A stretch of 21,146 bases of DNA from UBA3700 sp002372775. Its GTDB lineage: Bacteria; Bacillota; Clostridia; Christensenellales; UBA3700. The stretch spans positions 1 through 21,146 of the forward strand of contig CAMOIC010000025.1 of assembly GCA_946615965.1 (NCBI GenBank). Reading direction: 5' to 3'. The translations under genes and the position numbers were made by a program. The notes under the pieces were generated by a model, which saw nothing but the letters and a program-made list of their open reading frames with translations, did no database searches and was not told where the DNA came from. Positions within the stretch are counted from its first letter, which is position 1. Every line of letters begins with the position of its first letter. Below are positions 1-6,878 of this stretch, piece by piece.

Positions 1-812
1 ATATCCTTTCTTCCAGCCTTAACTACAGCTACTTGCTTATTTTTCATGTAGAAACTTGAGAAAGTAACTTTTGTTGCTCTATCTGAATCGTATGTGAAAC
101 CATTCCAAATAGCATCTATTTTCTTACTATTTAATTCCATAAATTTATTATCCCAGTTAATTTCAACAAAGCTAATTGAAATTCCTAATTTTTCACAAGC
201 AGCTTTAGCCAAATCAACATCAAATCCAATTAAATTATTCTTTGTATCTGGGAAAGCAATAGGAGCATAAACAGTATAACCTACTTTAAAACCATTTGAT
301 TGAACATATGTCCATGAAGATTGATCAGCATTTTGTGGAGCTACAGGCTCTTCAATAACTATTAATTGATCTTTTAGATTATATCTTTCTGCGATTTCAT
401 TAATCTTTCCATCTTCTTGTAATTGATATAAAGCCATATTAAATTTGTATGCTAAATATGTGTCTTCCTTTCTAAAACCAACAGCAAATGATTCGTCAGG
501 AATACCAGCATCAACTATTTCAATTTTTCCACTATATGTTGCAGATTCTGCACTAACATAATAATTAGCCATAATAACATCCATGAAACCAATATCAGCA
601 GTTCCAGATACTAATTCCATAAAAATGCTCTTTTGAGCTTCAAAAGTAACTATTTCACCACCAAAGGCAGCAACATATTCTTTTGCATAATCTTCACCAG
701 CAGAACCGCCTTCTACTACGTAAATATAACTATCCTTTGAGCAAGCTACAGCTGCAAAGACGCAAGTTACAATCATAATAACTACTAAAATAGATAAAAC
801 TACTTTCTTCAT
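1..812 (-). CDS. Solute-binding lipoprotein of an amino-acid ABC transporter (3' end off window)
   Basis: The reading frame starts at ATG 812-810 behind an AGGAG ribosome site and runs off the left edge after 270 codons. It begins with a lipoprotein signal: Lys-Lys, a hydrophobic stretch and a lipobox ending in Cys24 (AVAC). The mature protein should therefore be anchored outside the membrane. Residues about 29-148 resemble the second half of a SBP_bac_3 domain: GGSAGEDYAKEYV, then SGTADIGFMDVIMANYY, then a terminal helix with LQEDGKINEIAERY. Residues about 174-270 resemble the first half of another such domain (GFKVGYTVYAPIAF, GFDVDLAKAACEKLG, KKIDAIWNGFTYDSDRA). The family binds polar amino acids and passes them to a permease/ATPase pair, which would lie beyond the edge. 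The ligand cannot be read directly; the operator shared with the his operon points to histidine or a relative. Family call firm, ligand inferred. Confidence 0.85.
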   Translation of the reverse strand, partial: MKKVVLSILVVIMIVTCVFAAVACSKDSYIYVVEGGSAGEDYAKEYVAAFGGEIVTFEAQKSIFMELVSGTADIGFMDVIMANYYVSAESATYSGKIEIVDAGIPDESFAVGFRKEDTYLAYKFNMALYQLQEDGKINEIAERYNLKDQLIVIEEPVAPQNADQSSWTYVQSNGFKVGYTVYAPIAFPDTKNNLIGFDVDLAKAACEKLGISISFVEINWDNKFMELNSKKIDAIWNGFTYDSDRATKVTFSSFYMKNKQVAVVKAGRKD

Positions 813-843
813 AACTATTTCTCCTAAAATTAATAACATCTAT

Positions 844-872
844 ACTATACTCTACTTCGATAGAGTAGTAAA
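844..872 (-). promoter_or_regulatory. Promoter of the solute-binding lipoprotein gene
   Basis: On the minus strand a -35 box TTTACT (872-867) and a -10 box TATAGT (849-844) are separated by 17 bp, about 32 bp upstream of the start codon. The spacer is filled by an 18-bp dyad (849-866). The promoter separates this gene from hemW upstream, although no clear terminator is seen after hemW. Confidence 0.55.
849..866. promoter_or_regulatory. Dyad operator, candidate YerC/HisR site 1
   Basis: The inverted repeat ACTCTA-CTTCGA-TAGAGT lies exactly between the -35 and -10 boxes of the lipoprotein gene and extends by one more pair (848-867). It matches the dyad at 18416-18433 in 15 of 18 positions. Two of the three differences are a compensating pair that preserves symmetry. 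An extra half-site TAAAGT follows at 869-874. Its position suggests repression by blocking RNA polymerase. The assignment to YerC is inferred from the matching site in front of yerC itself. Confidence 0.6.
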
Positions 873-896
873 GTGTTTTTTATCAAAATTGAAATT

Positions 897-2030
897 TTAG
901 GAAAGAAAATCTACTACAATTGAATTCATAACAGATAAATATTCTTCTTTTATAGATATATTATTGTTATTAATATTTAAAAATTTATTATATTTATTAA
1001 TTTGATTTTTATACTTTTCATCAAAATCTATTCCAAATTTATTCTTATAATCTACTAGATTTATTCCATCAGATAATCTAAAAGCAAGCATGATATATTC
1101 TTCTTCTACATCACTTTCAGTTAAATCTTCTTCTTTTATATGCGCTAATTCTTTTCTATTAATGCACGCATAGTAATCTTCAAAATTATCTGGATTATAG
1201 AATCTCTTATTATCTACAAGCGAATGTGAACCAACGCCTACTCCTATATAATCTTCAAGTCTCCAGTATTTTGTATTATGAATTGCCTCTTTGCCTTTTC
1301 TAGCAAAATTAGAAACCTCATATCTATAAAGACCTTTTTCTTTCAATAACGAAGATGCGTAATCTAAAAGTTCTACTTTCTCATCATCAGAAGCAACTTC
1401 AAGCTTTCCTTCTTCAACAAGTTTTGTTAAAGCTGTACCTTCTTCAAGAGAAAGCATATACATTGAGATATGATTAACACCAAGATCAACAACAGTATCG
1501 ATAAAGAATTTTATATCCTTTTTTGTTTGATAAGGAATCCCCAGCATTAGATCAACACTAACCTCAACACCTGCCTTAATTGCAAGCTTGATTGCCTCTA
1601 TTGCTTTGTCTTTATCATGTATTCTTCCTATGGCATTTAGCGACTTATCATTCAAAGATTGTACACCTATAGAAACTCTATTTAGTCCATATTTTTTAAG
1701 AGCAATTATAGTATCATAATCTATAGAACCTGGATTAGCTTCAATTGTGAACTCTTTTAGAGAATATCTCCTATTTAGAAATTTACTTTCTAGAATAGTT
1801 CTAAAATAATCGATTTTTAATAATGATGGGGTGCCACCACCGAAATAAATCGTGTCTAACTGATGATTATCAAATAGACCTTGCTCGCCTAAAATGTCGA
1901 TTTCATCTCTCACTTTTTGTGAATATAATTTTAGTGCACTATCATCGGTCAATTTTGATGAAATAAAGTCGCAGTATAAACAACGCGACTTACAAAATGG
2001 TATATGTACATAAAGACCTAAACTCTTCAT
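897..2030 (-). CDS. hemW: Radical SAM heme chaperone HemW
   Basis: A 377-residue radical SAM protein of the HemN/HemW family. The cluster motif C13-x3-C17-x2-C20 binds a [4Fe-4S] cluster used with S-adenosylmethionine. It is followed by GGGTPS (about residue 64-69) and by EANPGS and VSIGVQSL motifs typical of the family, with the HemN C-terminal domain at the end. Its length and N-terminus (YVHIPFCKSRCLYCDF) fit HemW, which binds heme and hands it to target proteins, rather than coproporphyrinogen dehydrogenase HemN. The start codon is 2 bp after the lepA stop, so the two are cotranscribed, the usual lepA-hemW pairing in Bacillota. hrcA, which often follows in this phylum, is absent here. Confidence 0.92.
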   Translation of the reverse strand: MKSLGLYVHIPFCKSRCLYCDFISSKLTDDSALKLYSQKVRDEIDILGEQGLFDNHQLDTIYFGGGTPSLLKIDYFRTILESKFLNRRYSLKEFTIEANPGSIDYDTIIALKKYGLNRVSIGVQSLNDKSLNAIGRIHDKDKAIEAIKLAIKAGVEVSVDLMLGIPYQTKKDIKFFIDTVVDLGVNHISMYMLSLEEGTALTKLVEEGKLEVASDDEKVELLDYASSLLKEKGLYRYEVSNFARKGKEAIHNTKYWRLEDYIGVGVGSHSLVDNKRFYNPDNFEDYYACINRKELAHIKEEDLTESDVEEEYIMLAFRLSDGINLVDYKNKFGIDFDEKYKNQINKYNKFLNINNNNISIKEEYLSVMNSIVVDFLS

Positions 2031-2032
2031 TA

Positions 2033-3841
2033 TTATGTATCACTATCCAACTTTAAAATTGTTAAGAAAGCTTCACTTGGCAATTCTACAGAACCGAATT
2101 GACGCATTCTCTTTTTACCTTCTTTTTGTTTTTCTAGAAGCTTTTTCTTTCTTGTAATATCACCACCGTAACACTTTGCTAGAACGTCTTTTCTAACAGC
2201 TTTTACAGTTTCTCTTGCAATTACTTTTCCACCTACAGCAGCTTGAATTGGTACTTCGAAAAGTTGTCTTGGAATTACATCCTTAAGCTTTTCTGCAATC
2301 TTTCTACCTCTTTCATATGCCCTATCCTTATGAACAATAATAGATAGCGCATCGCAAACTTCTCCATTTAATAACATATCTAGTTTTACAAGTTCACTTC
2401 TTTCGTATCCTTTAATTTCATAATCTAAAGAAGCATAACCTTTTGTTCTAGATTTTAATGTATCGAAAAAGTCATATACGATTTCATTTAGAGGAATCTC
2501 GTATTCAACAGCAACTCTTGATGTGTCAAGATATGACATATTCTTATAAACACCACGCTTATTTTGACATAATTCCATAATTGGACCAACAAACTCAGGT
2601 GGAGTTAATAAAGTCGCCTTAACTATAGGTTCTTCCATATAATCTATTTCACTTGATGGTGGTAAATTAGATGGATTAGATACAACTATTTTTTCCCCAT
2701 TAGTCTTTATAACGTTATATTTAACAGAAGGAGCTGTAGTAATTAAATCTAGATCAAATTCTCTTTCTAGTCTTTCTTGAATAATATCCATATGTAGAAG
2801 ACCTAAGAATCCACATCTAAAGCCAAATCCTAAAGCTGTAGATACTTCTGGCTCATACATAAGCGCAGCATCATTTAACTTTAATTTCTCTAATGCTTCT
2901 TTTAAATCTTCATATCTAGCACCGTCTACTGGATAAATACCACTAAATACCATTGATTGAGCTTCTTTAAAGCCCTCCAGAGGTTCTTTAGCAGGATTGC
3001 TTGATAAAGTTATAGTATCGCCTACTTTTGTGTCTGCTACGTTCTTAATTGAGGCACAGATATATCCTACATCACCCGCAACTAATTCATCTGTTGATTG
3101 TGGCTTTGGCGAGAAAATACCAACTTCTGTAACATCATATTCTTTCTTTGTAGCAAACATCTTGATTCTATCGCCAACTTTAACCTTACCATCGAAGATT
3201 CTAACGATAGAAACCGCACCCTTATATGCATCATAATATGAATCGAATATTAATGCCTTAAGAGGCTTATTTTCATCTCCTTGTGGAGGTGGTAACATAT
3301 GAATTACTTGTTCTAATACTTTATCTATACCAATACAATTCTTAGCAGAAATTAATGGAGCGTCAGATGCGTCAATGCCAATAACATCCTCTATCTCCTT
3401 CTTTGCTTCTTCTGGTCTTGCTGATGGCAAATCAATTTTATTGATTACTGGAACAATCTCAAGATTGTTATCTACAGCAAGATATGCATTAGTAAGAGTT
3501 TGAGCTTCTACACCTTGAGAAGCATCGACAATAAGAATTGCACCTTCGCAAGCCTTTAAAGATCTTGAAACTTCATACGTAAAGTCTACGTGTCCTGGAG
3601 TATCTATTAAATTGAATAAATAAGTTTCTCCTTCATACTTGTATGTCATAGTAACTGGAGTAAGCTTAATTGTAATACCTCTTTCTCTTTCAAGTTCCAT
3701 ACTATCCAAAAGTTGAGGTTGAGCATCTCTTGGAGCTACTGTATCTGTAATAGCCATAATACAATCAGCAAGTGTTGATTTACCATGGTCGATATGCGCT
3801 ACAATACAGAAATTACGAATTTTTGATTTATCTATAATCAT
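2033..3841 (-). CDS. lepA: Elongation factor 4 (LepA), ribosome-associated GTPase
   Basis: A full-length 602-residue translational GTPase. The P-loop AHIDHGKST is at residues 15-23, followed by the switch I region ERERGITIK, the G3 motif DTPGHVDF and the G4 motif NKID. The later domains include the LepA-specific C-terminus rich in basic residues (TRKKKLLEKQKEGKKRMRQFG). LepA acts on ribosomes during translation and in assembly or stress conditions. The start has a good AGGAG site 8 bp upstream and its own promoter at 3866-3894. It is the first gene of a lepA-hemW unit and is divergent from the phosphodiesterase gene. Nothing is missing or unusual. Confidence 0.97.
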   Translation of the reverse strand: MIIDKSKIRNFCIVAHIDHGKSTLADCIMAITDTVAPRDAQPQLLDSMELERERGITIKLTPVTMTYKYEGETYLFNLIDTPGHVDFTYEVSRSLKACEGAILIVDASQGVEAQTLTNAYLAVDNNLEIVPVINKIDLPSARPEEAKKEIEDVIGIDASDAPLISAKNCIGIDKVLEQVIHMLPPPQGDENKPLKALIFDSYYDAYKGAVSIVRIFDGKVKVGDRIKMFATKKEYDVTEVGIFSPKPQSTDELVAGDVGYICASIKNVADTKVGDTITLSSNPAKEPLEGFKEAQSMVFSGIYPVDGARYEDLKEALEKLKLNDAALMYEPEVSTALGFGFRCGFLGLLHMDIIQERLEREFDLDLITTAPSVKYNVIKTNGEKIVVSNPSNLPPSSEIDYMEEPIVKATLLTPPEFVGPIMELCQNKRGVYKNMSYLDTSRVAVEYEIPLNEIVYDFFDTLKSRTKGYASLDYEIKGYERSELVKLDMLLNGEVCDALSIIVHKDRAYERGRKIAEKLKDVIPRQLFEVPIQAAVGGKVIARETVKAVRKDVLAKCYGGDITRKKKLLEKQKEGKKRMRQFGSVELPSEAFLTILKLDSDT

Positions 3842-3865
3842 AAGAAATGCTCCTAAACTTCTAAT

Positions 3866-3894
3866 ATTATATTAGAAATACGCATAAAATACAA
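3866..3894 (-). promoter_or_regulatory. lepA-hemW promoter with palindrome over the -10 box
   Basis: On the minus strand TTGTAT (3894-3889), a 17-bp spacer and a perfect TATAAT (3871-3866) precede lepA. The -10 box lies inside a perfect 19-bp palindrome (3859-3877, 9-bp arms around one central base). The palindrome could be an operator or simply AT-rich promoter DNA. Confidence 0.6.
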
Positions 3895-3910
3895 CTGGCC
3901 TCACATATTG

Positions 3911-3919
3911 TGATATAAT
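3911..3919 (+). promoter_or_regulatory. Extended -10 promoter of the phosphodiesterase gene
   Basis: TGATATAAT forms an extended -10 element (TG, one base, then a perfect TATAAT), 41 bp upstream of the start codon at 3961. There is no good -35 box 17 bp further up (ACAACT). The element lies back to back with the lepA promoter. Confidence 0.5.
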
Positions 3920-3960
3920 AATTTTTGATGAATACTCATAGATTATAAGGAGATTTTCTA

Positions 3961-4704
3961 ATGAAAAAAGATTATAAGTGGCTAACTGAAAAACCTGCAA
4001 CACATCGTGGCTTTCATGACAACAAAATAGCTCCTGAAAACTCACTTCTAGCAATAAAGAATGCAACTGAAGCTGGATATAATATAGAATTTGATGTTCA
4101 CATGACTAAAACTGGAGTTTTAGTAGTTCACCATGATTATGTCCTAACAAGAACTGCAAATCAGAATGTTAAAGTTAAAGATCTAGACACTGATCATTTA
4201 GAGAAATATCCATTATTTGGAACAAAAGAATGTATTCCAACATTTAATGATGTATTAAACACTGTAGATGGAAAAGTTGGATTAATAATTGAAATTAAAC
4301 CAACAAGACATCCAAAGCCTGTATGTGATGCCGTAATCGAAAGATTAAAATCATACAAAGGCAAATATTGTTTAGAGAGTTTTGATATTGGAGTTGTTAA
4401 TTACATACATAAGAACTACCCTGATGAAATACTTGGCCAATTATATGAAGGCAAGCAAGTATGGCAAAGAGTTATGGCATTATGTTTAAAACAACATAAA
4501 AAGGTTGATTTTTTAGCTATTTGCATAGATCAAGTATATTTAAAGAAATACTCTGAGATTAAAAAGAAATATCCTGAAAAACTTCTAATTACATGGACTG
4601 TAAGAACACCAAAACAATTAGAAGATGCAAAAAAGGTCTGTGATAATTATATCTTTGAAACAAACAAAAAGAATCCGGACTATATAGAACCACCTATCAT
4701 ATAA
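3961..4704 (+). CDS. Glycerophosphodiester phosphodiesterase (GDPD family)
   Basis: A 247-residue protein with the complete GDPD signature: H15-R16-G, PENS with E26, the metal-binding E43-x-D45 pair, catalytic H58 in VVHHD, and IIEIKP further on. It should hydrolyse glycerophosphodiesters to glycerol-3-phosphate and an alcohol, using a divalent metal. No signal peptide is seen, so a cytoplasmic role in recycling phospholipid head groups is likely. The start has a strong AAGGAG site 8 bp upstream. It is the only plus-strand gene in the window and forms its own transcription unit between divergent lepA and convergent iscU. The exact substrate cannot be read from sequence. Confidence 0.92.
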   Translation: MKKDYKWLTEKPATHRGFHDNKIAPENSLLAIKNATEAGYNIEFDVHMTKTGVLVVHHDYVLTRTANQNVKVKDLDTDHLEKYPLFGTKECIPTFNDVLNTVDGKVGLIIEIKPTRHPKPVCDAVIERLKSYKGKYCLESFDIGVVNYIHKNYPDEILGQLYEGKQVWQRVMALCLKQHKKVDFLAICIDQVYLKKYSEIKKKYPEKLLITWTVRTPKQLEDAKKVCDNYIFETNKKNPDYIEPPII

Positions 4705-4738
4705 AAAAAATAAAGCGTAAGGCAAAACCCTTACGCTT
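4703..4738 (-). terminator. Intrinsic terminator of the isc operon, shared with the convergent gene
   Basis: A perfect 10-bp stem AAGCGTAAGG / CCTTACGCTT (4713-4722 and 4729-4738) has a 6-base loop. Read on the minus strand it is followed by a run of eight T at 4710-4703, making a strong terminator after iscU. On the plus strand the following tract (AAATTATTCTTATTT) is weaker, but it may also end the phosphodiesterase transcript. Confidence 0.88.
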
Positions 4739-4758
4739 AAATTATTCTTATTTAAATA

Positions 4759-5166
4759 CTAAACGTATTTAGTCTCTTCTTTCTTTTCTGTACCATTCTT
4801 TCTTTCATAGTAATTTTCAATACAAGCTTTAATAGCTTCTTCTGCAAGAACGGAACAATGTAACTTTTGAGCTGGAAGACCTCCAAGAGAATCTACAACA
4901 GCCTTATTAGATAATTCTAAAGCTTCTTTTGCAGTCTTTCCTTTAACCAATGTTGTAGCTCTTGAAGAAGTAGCTTGAGCAGCAGCACAACCAAAAGTTC
5001 TAAATGCGACTTGTTCAATAATTTCTGTCTCTGGATTAATATACATTGTCATTTCCATGATATCTCCACATGCAGCATTACCAATCTTTGAATAAGCATT
5101 GTTATTCTCTAAAAATCCAACATTTTGTAAGTTTTGGAATTCCTTAATTACTTCTTCATTATACAT
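4759..5166 (-). CDS. iscU: Iron-sulfur cluster scaffold protein IscU (NifU-like N-terminal type)
   Basis: A 135-residue NifU_N scaffold. The three cluster ligands are C33 in AACGDIMEM (with D35), C60 in FGCAAA and C104 in LHCSVLAEEAI. It accepts sulfur from IscS and assembles [2Fe-2S] clusters for transfer to apoproteins. The surroundings of the second cysteine and the LHCS motif place it with IscU/NifU rather than SufU, which has a characteristic insertion. The start codon lies 19 bp inside the end of iscS, behind an AGGAG site, so translation is probably coupled. It is last in the regulator-iscS-iscU operon and is followed by a strong terminator. The C-terminal tail is Lys/Glu rich and not conserved. 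Confidence 0.95.
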   Translation of the reverse strand: MYNEEVIKEFQNLQNVGFLENNNAYSKIGNAACGDIMEMTMYINPETEIIEQVAFRTFGCAAAQATSSRATTLVKGKTAKEALELSNKAVVDSLGGLPAQKLHCSVLAEEAIKACIENYYERKNGTEKKEETKYV

Positions 5167-6347
5167 TTTTTATATTCTCCTATTAATTCGTCATAAATTG
5201 GTGACATACTTCTTAATTGATTAACTGTTTTAACAAGTACATCAACTGTGTAATCTACTTCTTCTTTTGTATTCATCTTGCCAAAAGAGAATCTAATAGA
5301 TCCATGAGCTATTGCCATTGGAACACCAATTGCAAGTAATACATGGCTTGGATCTAAAGAACCTGATGAGCAAGCTGATCCAGAAGATACTGCGATACCT
5401 GCTAGGTCTAAATGGAATAAAATACCTTCACCTTCGATTCCAACAAATGAGAAGTCAGAATTTCCTGGTAATCTCTTACTTGAATCCTTTGGACCATTGT
5501 ACATAATATATTCAAGACTATCTTGTACTTTCTTAACAAAATAATCTCTAACTTCTGCCATATGTTTAGCATTCTTATCTAAATCCTTAACAGCTTTTTC
5601 AATAGCATAACCAATACCAACAATACCTGGAGTATTTAAAGTAGAAGCTCTTAGGTTTCTTTCTTGTTCACCGCCATCAAGGAATCTTTCAATCTTAACA
5701 CCGTTCTTTTTATAAAGAACGCCAATTCCTTTTGGTCCATAGAACTTGTGTCCTGATAGAGCTAACATATCTACGCCTAAGTCTTGAACGTCAACTGGAA
5801 TATTACCAATTGCTTGAACAGCATCTGTATGAATTGCAATATGATGAGCTTTAGCAATTTGAGCTATCTCTTTGATTGGCTCAATAGTTCCTATTTCGTT
5901 ATTTGCAAGCATGATAGTAATAAGTATTGTCTTATCTGTTATTGCTGCTTCTACGGCTTTAGGATCAACGAAACCTTCATTATCTACATCAAGATAAGTA
6001 ACTTCAAACCCCATCTTCTCAAGTTTTCTGCAAGACTCTAAAACAGCTGGGTGTTCAATCTTTGATGTAATAATATGATTTCCTTTATCTTTATGAGCAA
6101 GCGCATAGCCTTTAATTGCCATGTTGTCTGATTCTGATCCACCTGATGTGAAATAGATTTCTGTGCTCTTGCAGTTTAATGCTTTAGCAACCTTATCTCT
6201 TGCTTCATCTATAGCTTTTAATGCTTCTCTACCGTAAAAATGTTGTGATGAACCATTACCAAAAACATCTGTAAAGTATGGTAACATACCTTCAAGTACA
6301 TCTTTATCAACATATGTTGTTGCTGAATGATCTAAATATACCTTCAT
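5148..6347 (-). CDS. iscS: Cysteine desulfurase IscS/NifS
   Basis: A 399-residue class V aminotransferase-fold enzyme that takes sulfur from cysteine as a persulfide and passes it to IscU, leaving alanine. Visible residues are H99 in KIEHPAVL, D175 in HTDAVQ, the PLP lysine K201 in SGHKFYGPKG and the persulfide-carrying C326 in SSGSACSSGS. The N-terminus YLDHSATT is typical of the family. The gene starts 10 bp after the regulator gene with an AGAGGA site and overlaps iscU by 19 bp. Length and motifs are intact, and the pairing with IscU fits a housekeeping cluster-assembly role. A parallel role in tRNA thiolation is possible but not shown here. Confidence 0.96.
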   Translation of the reverse strand: MKVYLDHSATTYVDKDVLEGMLPYFTDVFGNGSSQHFYGREALKAIDEARDKVAKALNCKSTEIYFTSGGSESDNMAIKGYALAHKDKGNHIITSKIEHPAVLESCRKLEKMGFEVTYLDVDNEGFVDPKAVEAAITDKTILITIMLANNEIGTIEPIKEIAQIAKAHHIAIHTDAVQAIGNIPVDVQDLGVDMLALSGHKFYGPKGIGVLYKKNGVKIERFLDGGEQERNLRASTLNTPGIVGIGYAIEKAVKDLDKNAKHMAEVRDYFVKKVQDSLEYIMYNGPKDSSKRLPGNSDFSFVGIEGEGILFHLDLAGIAVSSGSACSSGSLDPSHVLLAIGVPMAIAHGSIRFSFGKMNTKEEVDYTVDVLVKTVNQLRSMSPIYDELIGEYKKCIMKK

Positions 6348-6357
6348 ATTTCCTCTA

Positions 6358-6756
6358 TTATTTTTTTATTATACTAGTTAATGACATCTTATCTAAGAAC
6401 CCGTTAATCTCTTGGTATAACTTGTCCCAAACAACGTGTGTTTGACAGTTACATTTATTAGGACAGTTATTTGAATCAGATAAGCAATCTACAATTACTA
6501 AATCTTCTTCAAGAGTTCTTAATATTGCTCCTACCGAGATTTGCTCTGGATTCTCTACATAATATCCACCTTGAGCACCTCTTGTAGCCTTTACTAAATC
6601 AGCCTTTCTTAAAGATAAAAGAATTTGCTCACAATACTTTTCAGAAGAGCTAATCTCACGAGCAATTGCTGTTAATGGAATAGCACCTTCCCCAACATGA
6701 CTTGCCAAGAAACACATCATCTTTAAACCATATTGAGATTTACTAGTTATCTTCAT
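6358..6756 (-). CDS. IscR-like Rrf2 family regulator with [2Fe-2S] ligand set
   Basis: A 132-residue Rrf2 protein starting MKITSKSQYGLKMM. An in-frame upstream ATG would extend it by 30 residues, but the extension overlaps the promoter. Only the start at 6756 has a good AGGAG site (8 bp away). A winged helix occupies residues about 1-75. A cysteine cluster C91-x6-C98-x5-C104-x2-H107, with an additional C102, follows. Spacing and position closely match the three Cys and one His that hold the [2Fe-2S] cluster in E. coli IscR. The protein is therefore expected to sense cluster supply and control the isc genes behind it. As first gene of the operon, with a tandem repeat over its promoter, autoregulation is likely. 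Confidence 0.9.
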   Translation of the reverse strand: MKITSKSQYGLKMMCFLASHVGEGAIPLTAIAREISSSEKYCEQILLSLRKADLVKATRGAQGGYYVENPEQISVGAILRTLEEDLVIVDCLSDSNNCPNKCNCQTHVVWDKLYQEINGFLDKMSLTSIIKK

Positions 6757-6774
6757 TAATTCATCTCCTACTGA

Positions 6775-6803
6775 TTTACTAGGAATTATTTTACTAGGAA
6801 TTA
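6775..6803. repeat. Tandem 14-bp repeat, candidate operator of the IscR-like regulator
   Basis: TTTACTAGGAATTA occurs twice without a mismatch, at 6775-6788 and 6790-6803, giving a 15-bp period, about one and a half helical turns. Each unit holds an imperfect palindrome around CTAG (TTACTAGGAA). The copies cover the -10 box and start region of the isc operon promoter, as expected for a repressor site. Binding by the encoded Rrf2 protein is inferred. Confidence 0.6.
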
Positions 6804-6816
6804 AAAAAAGAGTCAA
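6788..6816 (-). promoter_or_regulatory. Promoter of the iscR-like/iscS/iscU operon
   Basis: On the minus strand TTGACT (6816-6811), a 17-bp spacer and TAAAAT (6793-6788) make a near-consensus promoter about 31 bp upstream of the regulator start. One copy of the 14-bp direct repeat overlaps the spacer and -10 box, and the other lies just downstream over the expected transcription start. Confidence 0.7.
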
Positions 6817-6847
6817 CTGCGATATTACATATTTTTGTAAAATCACG

Positions 6848-6875
6848 GTTAACTCTTAATATTTAAGATATTAAC
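6848..6875 (-). terminator. Weak stem-loop after the leucine-rich-repeat gene
   Basis: Two nested stems (GTTAA/TTAAC at 6848-6852 and 6871-6875, CTTAA/TTAAG at 6855-6859 and 6863-6867) form an AT-rich hairpin three bases after the stop codon. No T-run follows directly on the minus strand (CCGTGATTTT), so termination is uncertain. Confidence 0.3.
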
Positions 6876-6878
6876 TTG

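Noticed and set aside
1..812. Frameshift or pseudogene explanation for the odd solute-binding protein
   Set aside because: The frame is uninterrupted from a proper signal peptide to the window edge, with promoter and ribosome site. There is no direct sign of decay, so it is listed as an intact partial gene.
2997..3236. Plus-strand open frames opposite lepA, the his genes and the LRR gene
   Set aside because: They lie entirely within strongly conserved genes on the other strand, lack ribosome sites and show low-complexity composition mirroring those genes.
6739..6749. Third partial copy of the isc promoter repeat in the first codons of the regulator gene
   Set aside because: It matches only in part, is out of step with the 15-bp period and encodes conserved residues. 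It is mentioned only as a possible auxiliary site.
6757..6846. 30-residue N-terminal extension of the Rrf2 regulator
   Set aside because: It would overlap the promoter and tandem repeat, and the conserved Rrf2 N-terminus (MKITSKSQYGL) begins at 6756 behind a good ribosome site.
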